Shown here in pieces: positions 1 to 10,771 of a stretch of DNA of 64,000 bases; position 1 is the stretch's first letter; every line of letters begins with the position of its first letter. The stretch is from Protopterus annectens. Taxonomy: Eukaryota > Chordata > Ceratodontiformes > Protopteridae. Below the pieces are notes generated by a model. The model was not told the origin of the DNA, searched no databases, and saw only the letters and a list, made by a program, of their open reading frames with translations. The stretch is from the NCBI RefSeq assembly GCF_019279795.1, contig NC_056744.1, positions 904,759,677 to 904,823,676 of the forward strand, in the 5' to 3' direction. The position numbers and the translations under genes were made by a program.

Positions 1-60
<60 letters not shown>
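1..60. repeat. (TA)n microsatellite
   Basis: An almost pure TA dinucleotide run opens the window and stops where recombinase sequence of element B begins. The C-terminal part of B's recombinase, its ICR and its right ITR are not to the right of it, so the run either replaces or interrupts B here. What lies to the left is outside the window. Confidence 0.95.
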
Positions 61-61
<1 letters not shown>

Positions 62-1050
62 GATTTATATCTCAAAGTAGCAGCTTCTAGAATGTCTCTA
101 GTAGGTACCCCTCTGAGAAAAGCTGCTGAAGTAGAGGCAGCCCTGGTGGAATGGGATCGGATTCCCTTGGGCACAGTTTTACCATGGTGCAAGTAGCAGA
201 AGCGAATGCAATGGCTTATCCATTTAGAAATAGTCTGCTTTGATATCGCCTTCCCCTCTGATCCTGCAGCAAATGCTACCAGTAGTTGCTCAGACTTTTA
301 GAGATTTTGTCCTGTTTAAGTAGAATCTTAGTTGTCTGCGTACATCCAATGAATGCAGAATCCACTCCCTTCTGTTCTGCAGATTTGGGAAAAAAGTTGG
401 CAGGTGAATGGTCTGGTTAAGAGCCACACTGGATACCACCTTAGGCACAAAAGGAGGATTGGTCCTGAGGGCCACCCTGTCTGGGTAAAAAATAATGAAA
501 GGCTCCACTGCCATGAGAGCCTGTAGTTCTGAAACCCTTCTAGCTGAAGTGATTGCCAAAAGAAAAGCTGTCTTCCAAGAAAGAAATTTTATATCCGCAG
601 AAGCTGATGGTTCAAAAGGAGGCAGGGTGAGTTTTTCCAGCACAAAATTGAGGTCCCATGCAAGAGTTGGCAGTCTCCTGGGAGGCTTTACATTTTTGGC
701 CCCTCTGAGATACTGTTTTAGTAGTGGATGAGAAAAGAGGGGTGGCTCTGTGTTGTAATGAGCCAAGATGGCAGAGGCATGGATTTTTATTGAAGAAAAA
801 GATAGGCCCTTGCCAAGCATGGATTTTTATTGAAGAAAAAGATAGGCCCTTGTCAAGCATCTCAGTTAAGTATTGTAAAATCTGAGGAATATTGGGCTTT
901 GCTGTGTCTATTCCTTGTGCTTGTTTCTAAGCACAGAATCTCTTCCATTTACCAGCATAAGATTTTCTAGTACTAGGCCTTCTGGCTTCCAAAATGACAT
1001 CCATCACGTTTACTGAGAGGTGTGGTTTGAATACTTAGTTGATTAGCCAT
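53..1050 (-). pseudogene. Tyrosine recombinase of B, broken and truncated
   Basis: Integrase of a DIRS element, which would insert the circular DNA copy. The ATG at 1050 lies 16 nt upstream of the end of the RNase H stop codon (TAA, 1035-1037), the same overlap as in the other copies. The N-terminal SAM-like part is frameshifted near 960-1000. The stretch 820-290 keeps the first catalytic Arg (TSARRVSEL) and the region up to the HxxR box, but a 43-bp direct duplication at about 778-860 breaks the frame. The C-terminus with the Tyr nucleophile is lost at the TA repeat. Confidence 0.85.
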
Positions 1051-1880
1051 GCTGCAAGATTCAGAGTTTGGAGCGGAGTGTGTGGAATTTGATAGTTTTG
1101 CTGAGACAACAGATGAGGTGCTTGAGGCAAGTACCACGGAGGAAGGTGTGACACATTCTTTGGAAGTGGGGACCAGTGCTGGCGAGGCCAGTCCGGAGCA
1201 ATTAGAATAATTTTTGGTTTCTCCTGTCTGACTTTTAGTAAGACCTTGGAAAGTAGAGGCAGAGGGGGAAAGACAGACTGAGGTTTTTCCAGCTGAAGGA
1301 TAGAGAATCCACTTTCCAGGGTTATTTGTAATGAGTTCTTGTGCAGAATTTGTCCAACTGATAGTTTTGGGGAGAGGCAAATAGATCTATGTCTGGGCTT
1401 CTCCATTTCTGTTAACATGCTGAAGATTTGTGGATCCAGTTTCCATTTGTGTGAGTCAATATGATTTCTGTTTAGGTCATCTGCCAGAGTATTTTGCTTT
1501 CCTGGCAGGAATTGAGCTTGAAGATATCAAGGCTGTGTTCCACAAGGCCATGGCGAGTCTGCAAAGGGGGTAGGAATGGGTACCCCCCCCTGCTTATGTA
1601 CCACATAACTGTGGTGTTGTCCGTCTATCAGTAGTTGTCATGGATGAAGTAAGTCCTTGAAGGCTGTCAGAGCATTCTGAACAGCTAGCACTTCTTTCTG
1701 GTTTGGGCTCCATTTGCCCTGAATGCATCTCTCCCTGCCAGGTGAGCCCCCCAAGCATAGTGTGATGCGTCTGTAGTTAGGGTTTGGGTGGCAGGGGGTA
1801 GAGTGAATGACAGTCCCTTGTTTTGGTGACATGTCTCTGCCCATCAAAAAGCTCCTGTTGTAGGCAGGGAATGAGAGGAA

Positions 1881-2100
1881 AGTACAGTTTTGTACCTACC
1901 ATAAATGTAGATGTCCGAACTGGATAGCATCTGCAGTCATAACAAATGGGTTGTCCTGTCATCAAGCAGCCCTTCGGTTGGCTGGATTCCAAAGTCTGGG
2001 TCCGGCTTAGGCTGATGTCGCACTTCACCCGACGTCATCTCTGCTGGTCTTCGGGTATAAAGGCATCAGCCGACGCCATTTTCCTCAGTGTTTCTTGCCC
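1881..2100 (-). repeat. Right ITR of A with outward-edge arm and TATA box
   Basis: Inverted copy of the left ITR at 7281-7462 apart from an outer arm of about 45 bp unique to this end. TATAAA at 2056-2061 points into the element on the plus strand, so this end has the same promoter core as the left ITR, aimed antisense to gag and YR. The inverted homology ends just after the tttcttgcc motif. Confidence 0.9.
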
Positions 2101-2290
2101 CAGATGCCAGTTGCCCTCTTGGAAGGCTAAATTTTGGATAAATGCCAATGTTTCCAAAAAGATAGAAGGCAAACACAAAAAATAAGCATGAATGTACATA
2201 TATACAAACAAATACACCATAAGAGACCCCCAGCTAGCTATTTGGAGGGTAAATACCCTAGGAGTACCACAGAGGGAAGGAGGAGGAATC

Positions 2291-2390
2291 CTGACTGCAG
2301 ATGCTATCCAGTTCGGACATCTACATTTATGGTAGGTACAAAACTGTACTATGTCCTTCATGGATGCATCTGCAGTCATAACAAATGGGT
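2291..2390 (-). repeat. Internal complementary region (ICR) of A
   Basis: Positions 2291-2350 are the reverse complement of the outer arm of the right ITR (1881-1940). Positions 2351-2390 are the reverse complement of the outer end of the left ITR (7423-7462). The join, CTGTACT|ATGTCC, is the circle junction of a DIRS replication intermediate. Known DIRS-1 models use this segment to align and complete unequal ITR ends. Confidence 0.92.
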
Positions 2391-2428
2391 AGAATACCAT
2401 AGCCAACTAGGGGAGGAGGAAGAAAAAA

Positions 2429-3474
2429 TTATGGTGTGGTTAGGATCCCTTGCAGTACAGCAGTGGCGAACCCTGCTCGGGATTTAGAATACAGAGGTAA
2501 ATTATAATGCTTGGCAAATGTATGCACGGAGGTCCAAGTAGCCGCCTCAATAATGTCCTTGGTTGCCACTCCTCGTAAGAAAGCTGTGGTAGTGGCTGTA
2601 GCCCTTGTAGAATGAGGCCTTATGTTCTGTGGAATTGGTTTTCCATGGTAGGAGTAACAGAATCTTATGCAATTTCCTATCCATTTGGAGATTGTCTGTT
2701 TGGAAATTGCTTTTCCTTCCCTTCCTGTTGCATAGGCTACAAAAAGCTGGTCAGTTTTTCTGTTACTTTTGGTTCTGTCCAGGTAGTAGCGTAGCTGTCT
2801 ATGTACATCCAAGGTATGCAGCATTCTTTCCCTCTGTTTTGTGGATTGGGGAAGAAGGTAGGTAAGTGGATTGCCTGGTTTAAAGACACTCTGGATACCA
2901 CCTTAGGCATAAATGTAGGATTAGTTCTCATGGACACCCTATCTTGATGGAAGATTAGGAAGGGTTGTACTGCCATTAAGGCCTGTAGTTCAGAAACCCT
3001 CCTTGCTGAGGTAATTGCCAGTAGGAAAGCAGTTTTCCATGACAGGTGCTGTAGATCTGCTGTTGCTGCTGGTTCAAACGGAGGGAGTGTCAACTTTTCT
3101 AGCACAAAGTTCAAGTCCCATGCTGGTAATGGTGGTTTCCTAGGAGGTTTTACATTCTTGATCCCTCTGAGGAACTGCCTGAGTAGAGGATGTGAAAAGA
3201 CGGGTGGATCAAAGCTGTATTCTGCTGAAATAGCTGATGCATGTATCTTGATGGAGGAATAGGACAGGCCTGTATGTAGAAGTTCTGCCAAATACTCCAG
3301 AATGTTAGCAATATCTATATTCGACACATCTTTTCCTCTTTCAGCACTCCAAATGACAAACCTTTTCCATTTTCCTGCATAGTTCCTTCTTGTTGAAGGT
3401 CTGCGGGCTTCAAGGATAATGTCTTTTACCCTTTGGGAAAGATCTGGATTAGTTGCTGCTATGTGATGTTCCAG
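2429..3474 (-). pseudogene. Tyrosine recombinase of A, nearly complete, one frameshift
   Basis: The start codon is CTG here where all relatives have ATG, so the initiator is lost. Reading from 3474 gives RRPSTRRNYAGKWKRF, SARRVSEL (first catalytic Arg), then a frameshift near 2820. The second frame (2824-2429) holds the HSTR box, the Trp of ATWTSVHTF and the KHYNLPLY segment with the likely Tyr nucleophile, and ends ILTTP-stop. In this copy an upstream indel fuses the YR frame with RNase H into one 484-codon ORF (4191-2737); J and L show the unfused state. Confidence 0.9.
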
Positions 3475-5440
3475 GCAGTCAGTTGCAAAGTTTTTAGGTT
3501 TGGATGCATGATGCTGTAGTTGTTCTGAGTTAACATCAAAGGCATCAGGGGGTATTGACCACATTTTCTCCTGAGACATGCTCCTCAGCAATGGGTACCA
3601 GTGTTGTCTTGGCCAGTTCGGAGCTATCAGGATTATCCTTGGACGTTCCTCTTTGATTTTCAGTAATACCTTGTGTATCAAGGGAAGAGGTGGAAATGCA
3701 TATGCTGTCAGACCTTTCCAGCTGAAGGAGAGCGAATCCACCTTCCATGCAAGTGGGTGGAATGTCCTTGTGCAGAATTTTTTGAGCTGGTGATTGAGAG
3801 GGGAAGCGAATAGATCTATTTGTGGCATTCCCCATTTCTTTGTGATGGTCTTGAAGATGTCCGGTGTAGCATCCATTCGTGAGCATCCGAGGTGGTTCTG
3901 CTTAACATGTCTGCTAGGGTGTTCTCTTTCCGGTACAAATATTGCCTGTAACTGGATGTTGTAGCAGAGTGCCAGATTCCAAAGGTCCAAAGTCATTCTG
4001 CATAGGGGGTATGAATGAGTGCCTCCCTGTTTGTTGATGTACCACATGACTGTGGTGTTGTCTGTCCTTATCATCAAATGGCCTTCTTTGAGGAATGGTC
4101 TGAATTTTTGGATTGCCAGTTTTACTGCCAGCATTTCTTTTGGTTTATGTGCAGGTGCAGCTGGTCCTGAGTCCACAATCCTTGTAAGCATTTGGCCAGC
4201 ATGTGCGCCCCCATCCTAGGTCTGAGGCGTCTGTTGTGATGGTTTGGCTTGTTCGTAAGTTGTGGAAGGGTAGGCCTGGGTTTGACTGGCATGCTTGAGC
4301 CCACCATAGGAACTCCTGTTTTAGGCATGGGATTAGTGGTATTTCTGCTTCTAGGCTGTGCCTGTGTTGAGACCATAAATTCTTTAGGTACCACTGTAGT
4401 TTTCTCATATGCAGTCTGGCATGTGGGACCAAGATTATGCATGATGCCATGAAGCCCAAGGCCTGCAGAACTTTTCTTGCTGTTAGTTTGTTTTGTTTTG
4501 TTAATGCCAAGAAGTAAAGAGGGAGTTCTTTTGTTTTTCTGCAGTTAGGAATGCCATTTGTTTTACTGTGTCCAATTCCGCGCCCAAGAATGTTCTTGTT
4601 TGGGATGGTATCACCCTTGACTTTTGTAAATTGACTGTGTATCCCAGGGCTTGTAGCAAGTAAATGACCCTTTGTAAATCTGTTGTCAGCTTGCTTTTGT
4701 TGTCCGCTTGTAGCAGGCAGTCGCCCAGGTATGGATAAATTTGGATTCCCTGTAGTCTGCAGTGAGCGATTACTGTTGTCAGGCATTTTGTGAATACTCT
4801 GGGCAGTAGATAAGCCAAAGGGCAATGCTGAGAATTGATAATGCTCTGATCCTGCAAGAAATCTGAGGTATCTTCTGCAATTTGGTCGAATGGGGACGTG
4901 CAGGTATGCCTCCTTGAGATCTAGAGTTACCAGCCAACACTCCTTGCCCAGCATGGGAAGAAGTTGCTGTAGGGTCAGCATTTTGAATTTTGGGACAATG
5001 ATATATGTGTTTAAGATGGACAGGTCGAGAATAGGTCTCCAACTTTTTTCTTTTCTTGGTACTAGGAAGAGTCTGGAATAGAATCCTTTGCCCTGTTCTG
5101 TTATTGGTACTCTTTCCACAGCTCTCATCTTTGTTAATTCCGTTATCTGCTGTAGAGCTTCTATTTTTTGATTTGGAGGCAGGTTTGGCATTCCTCTTTT
5201 TACTGGTAAGGTGTGGAGGTGGAACCGTAGCCCTGGTCTATGGTTTGCAAAATCCACTTGTCTTTTGTGATATAGTGCCAATTTTTCGAAAATAAGGCTA
5301 ATTTTCCGCCTAATGGTGCTGCTATTTGCTCCCTGGTAGGCGGAGTTAGAGCCAAGTCACTGTGATTGTCCTGTTGCAGTGGTAGTGGTTGTGTCTGTGC
5401 CTCTGTTATTACCTTGCCACTGTCGCCCTCTGTAGGCACC
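3459..5440 (-). pseudogene. Reverse transcriptase-RNase H of A, multiply frameshifted
   Basis: Begins near AAPLGGKLALFSKNWHYITKDKWIL (5440-5200), changes frame, then runs 5281-4145 through GFYSRLFLVPRKEK, the palm DLKEAYLHVPI and ALPFGLSTA. A further shift moves the YLGDCLLQ segment (YLDD in relatives, Asp to Gly here) to 4857-4501. RNase H follows with a DASDLGWG-type first Asp, then IRTDNTTVMWYINKQGG. The stop TAG of the RNase H frame lies at 3459-3461, inside the YR start region. Confidence 0.87.
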
Positions 5441-5501
5441 TCCTCTGGATTGATTTCTGCCTCTGGAGCGCCTATTCCTGCCCCTTTGGGATCTTGTGGA
5501 G

Positions 5502-7150
5502 TCAGGAAAGGACCAATTTTGGCAGGCCAGTTCCTGCTAAACCTTGGGGCTGAACCTGTAAGAAATCTTTAACTGTTTGTACAGATTTTGCCTTTTCTTC
5601 CATTTTCTTCATTACCTGCTGGGCAGGTGTACCAAATAAACTGGCCTTATCCATAGGAGCATCTAACAGCTTTGCTTTAACATGATCCGGTAAGACCTGT
5701 TCTTTCAACCATGCATGTCTTCTTATCACTGTGCCAGTCATGGCTGATCTAAATGAAGCCTCCAGTGCATCATAGCCACATTTTAAGGAATGGTTACTAA
5801 CCTGTTGTATGTTATTGACCATTTCTAATACATATTTCTTATCTATAGATTCATCAGAGGATACTTTTTTAGTTAACTGATCAAGCATAAACTCTTGGTA
5901 TTGGATCATGTGAAACTGACAGTTTAAAGCTCTAGCTGATAGAGTAGCAGAGGTGTAAACTTTTTTCCCCCATCTGTCCAAGGACCTGGATTCCCTTTCT
6001 GAAGGAATAGGGTTTTTTGCTGTGGTTGAGGCTACTGCCTTAGGCCCCTGGGAAATAGTTTCGGGGTCTGCCAGTGGGGCCTTGTATAGGTGGTGATGAG
6101 TGTCTGGAACCCTGTAAAATCTATCAGGTTTGGCAGGGGCTGGAGGTAAAGAATCAGGAGCAGTGCAGACATCATTAAATGCATCATCCACAACAGGCAA
6201 AACAGGAGGTATAGCTAAGGGCCTATGTTGTGGTAAATGCAGGAAAGTCCTAAGCCTTTTTCTTGAATCTGAGAAGTCTTGTCCCTGCCATTGGAATTGT
6301 TCTCTCATGGCATGTAAGGTTTCCCCAAAGGAAAATTCCTCTGGTGGAGAGGCAGCTGGAATGGATTCTTCAGCATCGGAGTCTTCATAAGTAGAAAAGG
6401 ATCCTCTGGCTGTTCTGTAATGTCGGAGTCATCCGCAGAATCATCAGAGGACACTGGCTCGGGGCTCTGTCCTAGGTCTCTTTTCTGGGGGCTGAGAGGC
6501 CCTGTCTGGGTGAGATTGGGATCCCCTAATTAAGGATATTAAATCTTCTGCCAGAGTAAGCATTTGTGAACTAGAAGTGGGCCTGTGTGAGGGAGGTTTT
6601 ACAGGCACTGACTTAGCAGATTTGGCTGCTTTAGCCCTGGCAAAGGCCTTAGACATGGCTGCAGGGGTCTAGCAGCACCACGTGCTGGGGTAGAAACATC
6701 CAAAGGGATGGTGTCTGATAACTCACTAGAAACCACAGTTGTAGGCAAAATTTCTGAGGCCGATTCAGGTAAGGTAGCAGGAGCCTCAGTAGTAGCCATG
6801 GATTCGCTGAAGATTGACCAGTTTTCTCGGTTTCGCCGAAACCGAGACACTCGCGCTTGCTTAACCATGGTTTCGGCCGAAACCGCGGACCGCGAGTGTC
6901 GGTCTTTTCTTGCGTTTTTAACAATTTGGGTAGTCGGAGGATCCGACGGCATAATGTAAGCAAAGTCTGAGCCGAAAAACTGTTCAGCAAACTCCGACCG
7001 ACGCCTTAGCTTTCGTCGGTTGAAGGAAGCGCAGGCCGAACAGGCTGCTACGTCGTGGTCGGGGCCTAAGCAAGGCAGACAATAAGAGTGGAAATCTTTA
7101 TGAGGTATTTGTTTCCCACAAGTTAAACAGTTATTGACTTTTTCTGACAT
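5502..7150 (-). pseudogene. Gag of A, two frameshifts
   Basis: ATG at 7150. The N-terminus holds NNCLTCGKQIPHKDFHSYC and CSACASF, a Cys/His cluster shared by all copies. The frame breaks near 6650 and again between 6444 and 6308. The 268-codon C-terminal ORF (6308-5502) covers the LAP2alpha-like core: RWGKKVYTSATLSARALNCQF, KCGYDALEASFRSAMTGTVI, RRHAWLKEQVLPDHVKAKLL. The A/J subfamily differs from the others in the DESIDKKYVLEMVNNIQQVS helix. Confidence 0.88.
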
Positions 7151-7280
7151 CGGCTGAGGCAAGAAAGAGTCCCCAACGGAGTACATAGCTTTTTAGAAGT
7201 CTTCGAAGTAATATTCGGTAGTAGTAATCTCTGGATCTGACCGACCGGCACTTGCGAACAGCTTCTGCTTGCGCCACGCG

Positions 7281-7462
7281 CAAGAAAGACTGAGGAAAAT
7301 GGCGCCGGCTGATGCCTTTATACCGAAGACCAGCAGAGATGACGCCGGGTGAAGTGCGACATCAGCGGCCGGACCCAGACTTTGGAATCCGGCCGACCGA
7401 AGGGCTGCCTGACGACAGGACAACCCATTTGTTATGACTGCAGATGCATCCATGAAGGACAT
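7281..7462 (-). promoter_or_regulatory. Left ITR of A with promoter
   Basis: TATAAA (minus strand, 7322-7317) lies about 170 bp upstream of the gag ATG. The transcript would start near the conserved gccattttcctcag motif. Outer edge ends atgaaggacat. Upstream of the TATA box is a CRE-like gacgcc/gacgtc site, complete in the right ITR of A and changed to GACGCC here. Confidence 0.82.
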
Positions 7463-9201
7463 TCATTGTTTCCAGGTTGTGACAATGTTGACTCCATAAG
7501 CTTTTTTGGTTCCATTGAAGTTTCCTCATATGCAGTCTCACATATGGAATCAGTAGAATGCAGGATGCCATGAACCCCAAAGCCTGCAGAAATTGTCTTG
7601 CAGATAACTGGGTTTTTGTTGCCATTTGTTTGAAGTATATTGTCAATTGCATTTGTTTGTCTGCCATGAGGTAAGCCATCTGGGCAGTTGTATTCAAGCT
7701 TGCACCCAGGAATGTAATTATTTGAGAGGGTACCAGTTGTGATTTCTTTTCATTTATGGTGTACCGTAGGTATGCTAGAAGCCTTTTTACAAATGCCAGA
7801 TGTTGAAGAAGAGTGTCCTTGTCCTCTGCCTGAATGAGACAATCGTCCAGATAAGGATAAATTTGAATGTTTCTTTGTCTGCAAAATGCAATTACTGGTG
7901 CCAGGCACTTTGTAAAGACTCTGGGCACAGTAGATAAGCCAAAGGGCAGTGCAGAGAATTGGTAATGCAAAAAGCCTGCTTTGAAGTGGAGGTATCTTCT
8001 GCAAGATTCCCTTATTAGGATATGCAGGTATGCCTCTTAAGTCTAGACTTACCAACCAGGCATTCTTGCCTAGCATGGACAGTAGTTGTAAAGTCAGCAT
8101 TTTGAATTTTGGAATATCTAGGAAAGTATTCAGAATCGATAAGCCCAGTATTGGATGCCATGATTTGTCTTTTCTGGGTACCAGGAAAAGTCGAATAAAA
8201 ACCTTGTCCTTTTTCCTTTTCTGGTACCGGTTGAATAGCCCCCATATCCATGAGGGACATGACTTGTTTCTGGGCCTCTGCCCACTGATTTTGTGGCAGA
8301 TCTGGCCACCCGTGTGGAATTGGCAAAGTATGGAAATGAAATCTGTACCCCTGGGATACTATTGTTTAATACCCACTTGTCCTGGGTATTAACCGCCAAT
8401 TTTGAGCATGAAGTGCTAGTTTGCCCCCTAAGGGGGCTGCCAAAAGATAAGTGCTTGGAGATGGTAGAGGAAAGTCATTGAGACTGCTTACTGTAGGGTT
8501 GTGCTTTACCACCTCCAGACCTGTAAGATCCCTGTGATTGATATCTGGAGCCTTTTGAGCGCCTGGGTTTGCCCAGAGTGGCTCTGTTGGACACAGGAAA
8601 GGACCAATTCTTAGTATACCAGTGCCTACTGAACCTTGGTGGCTGCACTTGCAATAAATCTTTTACAGTTTGCATAGATTTAGCTTGGTCTTCCATGTTC
8701 TTTAAAATCTCTTCTGCCATTTTTACCAAACAGACTATCATGCTGTAAAGGGGCATCCAACAATTTAGCTTTAACATAAGGCAGATTTTGCTCCTTGAGC
8801 CAGGCATGCCTTCTTATGACAGATCCAGTTAAGGCGGCCCTGCAAGAGGCCTCCACGGAATCAAAACCACATTGCAAAGTATGCTTTCCAACCTGTTCTG
8901 CTGAATGCAATAAATCCTGTAACTCTTTTTCCACACAATCAGAAATCAACATCATTTTCTGTTTCAGTAAGCCCATAACATGCTGTTGATATTTAAGCAT
9001 ATGAAACTGGCAGTTTAAAGCCCTGATTGCCAAGGTTGCAGAGATATAAACCTTCTTACCCCATCTATCCAGCGCCCTGGAATCTCTATCAGAAGGGGTT
9101 GGATTTTTGGCTGTAGAAGCTTCAACACCCTTGGGACCCTGAGAAATAGTCTCAGGATCAGCAGCAGGATTTTTGAAAATAAATTTGTGGGAGTCAGGAA
9201 A

Positions 9202-9420
9202 AGTACAGTTTTGTACCTACCATAAATTTAGATGTCCAAGTGTATACACTGCTGCAGTCATTACACTTGGGTTATCCTGCCGTCAGGCAGTTCTCTCCCC
9301 AGTCGGCCTGAGTTTCAAAGTCTTGGTCCGGCGTCGGTTGCTGTCACCTCCTCCCTGACGTCAGTGCGACAGGGGTATATAAGATGCAGCCAACGCCATT
9401 TTCTTCAGTTTTTCTTGCCC
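9202..9420 (-). repeat. Right ITR of C
   Basis: Outer arm plus inverted homology to 14577-14756. A perfect CRE palindrome TGACGTCA (about 9357-9364) stands some 12-20 bp before a TATATAAG box at 9376, directed to the plus strand. Confidence 0.88.
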
Positions 9421-9590
9421 CAGATGTCAGGTGCCCCCAAAAAGGTAGGCTATTCCAATTGCTCATATAACATACATAAGTAAAGCAATCAACAACTTTC
9501 AGATACCAGCAAATACTTCCCATAGGTAGTAAAGGGTAGAAGACATAGGTACGTACCAGCAAGTAAGAGGGGATGGAGGGAGGGTAACCT

Positions 9591-9690
9591 GGACTGCAGG
9601 AGTGTATACACTCGAACATCTACATTTATGGTAGGCACAAAACTGTACTATGTTCATCATGTCACACTGCTGCAGTCATTACACTTGGGT
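9591..9690 (-). repeat. ICR of C
   Basis: Reverse complement of the outer right arm (9202-9260) joined to the reverse complement of the outer left end (14716-14756) at CTGTACT|ATGTTC. The left-end half has drifted (catcatgtcacac against gcaacacggtgaacat), which gives a rough measure of age since insertion. Confidence 0.9.
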
Positions 9691-9732
9691 AGAATCCCAA
9701 AGCTGAGGTAGGGTGGCTGGTACTATAAGGCA

Positions 9733-10771
9733 TTAGGGGAGGCTATAAGGCCCTGCAGCACTACAGTGGCGAAGCCAACTCGCTCTGGATGTAGAGTATA
9801 GAGGCAGATGGTAGTGCTTGGTGAAGGTATGTACAGAACTCCAAGTTGCTGCTTCCAAAATGTCCTTGGTAGGTACTCCTCTGAGGTAGGCAGTTGAAGT
9901 GGCTGTTGCCCTGGTGGACTGAGATCTAATGCTGTTAAGTATAGGTTTCCCATTGTGTGTATAGCAGAAACGTATACAGTGCCCTATCCATTTTGAAATG
10001 GTCTGTTTTGAAATGGCTTTTCCCTGTGCTCCTGCAGCATATATTACCAATAATTGCTCAGATTTTCTGAAAGCTTTGGTTTTGTCCAAGTAGAAGCCTA
10101 ACTGCCTGTGTATGTCCAAAGAATGCAGTAGTCTCTCCCCTTTATTCTGTGGATTTGGATAAAAAGTTGGCAAGTGAATAGTTTGGTTTAGAGCCACACT
10201 TGATACCACCTTTGGCATAAAAGTAGGGTAAGTTCTTGAAGACACCCTGTCTTGGTGGAAAATGATAAACTGTTCCACTGCCATTAGTGCCTGTAATTCT
10301 GAAACTCTTCATGCTGATGTTATTGCCAGGAGTAGAGCAGTTTTCCAAGAGATATATTTTAAATCTGCTGTGTTACCTGGCTCAAAAGGAGGTAAAGTTA
10401 ATTTTTCCAACACGAAGTTGAGGTCCCAAGTTGGTGTAGGTGCTCTACGGGGCGGTCTTATGTTTTTATCCCCTCTGAGGTACTGTTTTAGCAAAGGATT
10501 AGAGAAAATTGGTGGATCAGTGAGAGATGGAAGAGGCGTGGATCTTGATGGACGAAAAGGAGAGACCTTTGTCCAGCATCTCAGTTAAATATTGTAGTAT
10601 CTGAGGAATATTTGGGACAAGAGGGTCAAGGCTGTGAGCCTGGTTCCAGGCACAGAATCTCTTCCATTTATCCGGATAGGCTTTCCTGGTACTAGGCCTT
10701 CTGGCCTCCAGAATGACATCCATAACAGCTTTGGAGAGAGGCATTGCTTGCTTGACTAGGTAATCTTCCAT
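9733..10771 (-). pseudogene. Tyrosine recombinase of C, frameshifted in the middle
   Basis: ATG at 10771 (MEDYLVKQ...), overlapping the RNase H stop by 16 nt. 10771-10517 encodes the SAM-like domain up to SSIKIHASSIS, where the frame breaks; 10494-10309 carries TWDLNFVLEKLTLPPFEP up to ITSA, and 10284-9733 the rest with HSTR (QSTR here, His changed to Gln), ATWSSVHTF and KHYHLPLY. Loss of the HxxR His would impair catalysis. Confidence 0.9.

Larger units (their letters stand above)
1881..7462 (-). mobile_element. Complete DIRS element A (5582 bp) inserted in B
   Basis: Left edge AGTACAG, right edge GGACAT, the two termini predicted by its own ICR. Flanks (...gagaggaa | tcattgtttcc...) rejoin into the RT-RNase H linker of B with no duplication and no loss, as expected for YR-mediated insertion. 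Contents on the minus strand: left ITR, gag, RT, RNase H, YR, ICR, right ITR. ITR sequence places it with J and L in one subfamily (outer arm gaactggatagcatctgcag). Confidence 0.95.
1035..8460 (-). pseudogene. Reverse transcriptase-RNase H of B, interrupted by element A
   Basis: RT copies the element RNA and RNase H removes it. The longest open part (7970-7463) carries the palm with the YLDD catalytic box and the thumb, and stops where A is inserted. The RNase H part continues at 1880-1035, with DASDYAWG-like, TDNTTVMWYINKQGG-like and LADDLSRN-like acidic motifs visible across frames, and ends in Ala-Trp-Leu-Ile-Asn-stop. The N-terminal RT (8460-7970) is readable only by switching frames. Several indels make it non-functional even without the insertion. 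Confidence 0.85.

Noticed and set aside
1810-1880. Target-site duplication at the A insertion
   Set aside because: gagaggaa on the left and tcattgtt on the right share nothing; relatives show that the host was cut without duplication.
2737-4191. A natural RNase H-recombinase fusion protein in A (484 codons)
   Set aside because: J and L, of the same subfamily, have a TAG stop and ATG with 16-nt overlap; in A the ATG is CTG and an upstream indel joins the frames. It is a decay product.
3459-5440. LTR retrovirus or Ty3-type element
   Set aside because: RT and RNase H would allow it, but there is a tyrosine recombinase in place of a DDE integrase, the termini are inverted with an ICR, and there is no protease or LTR.
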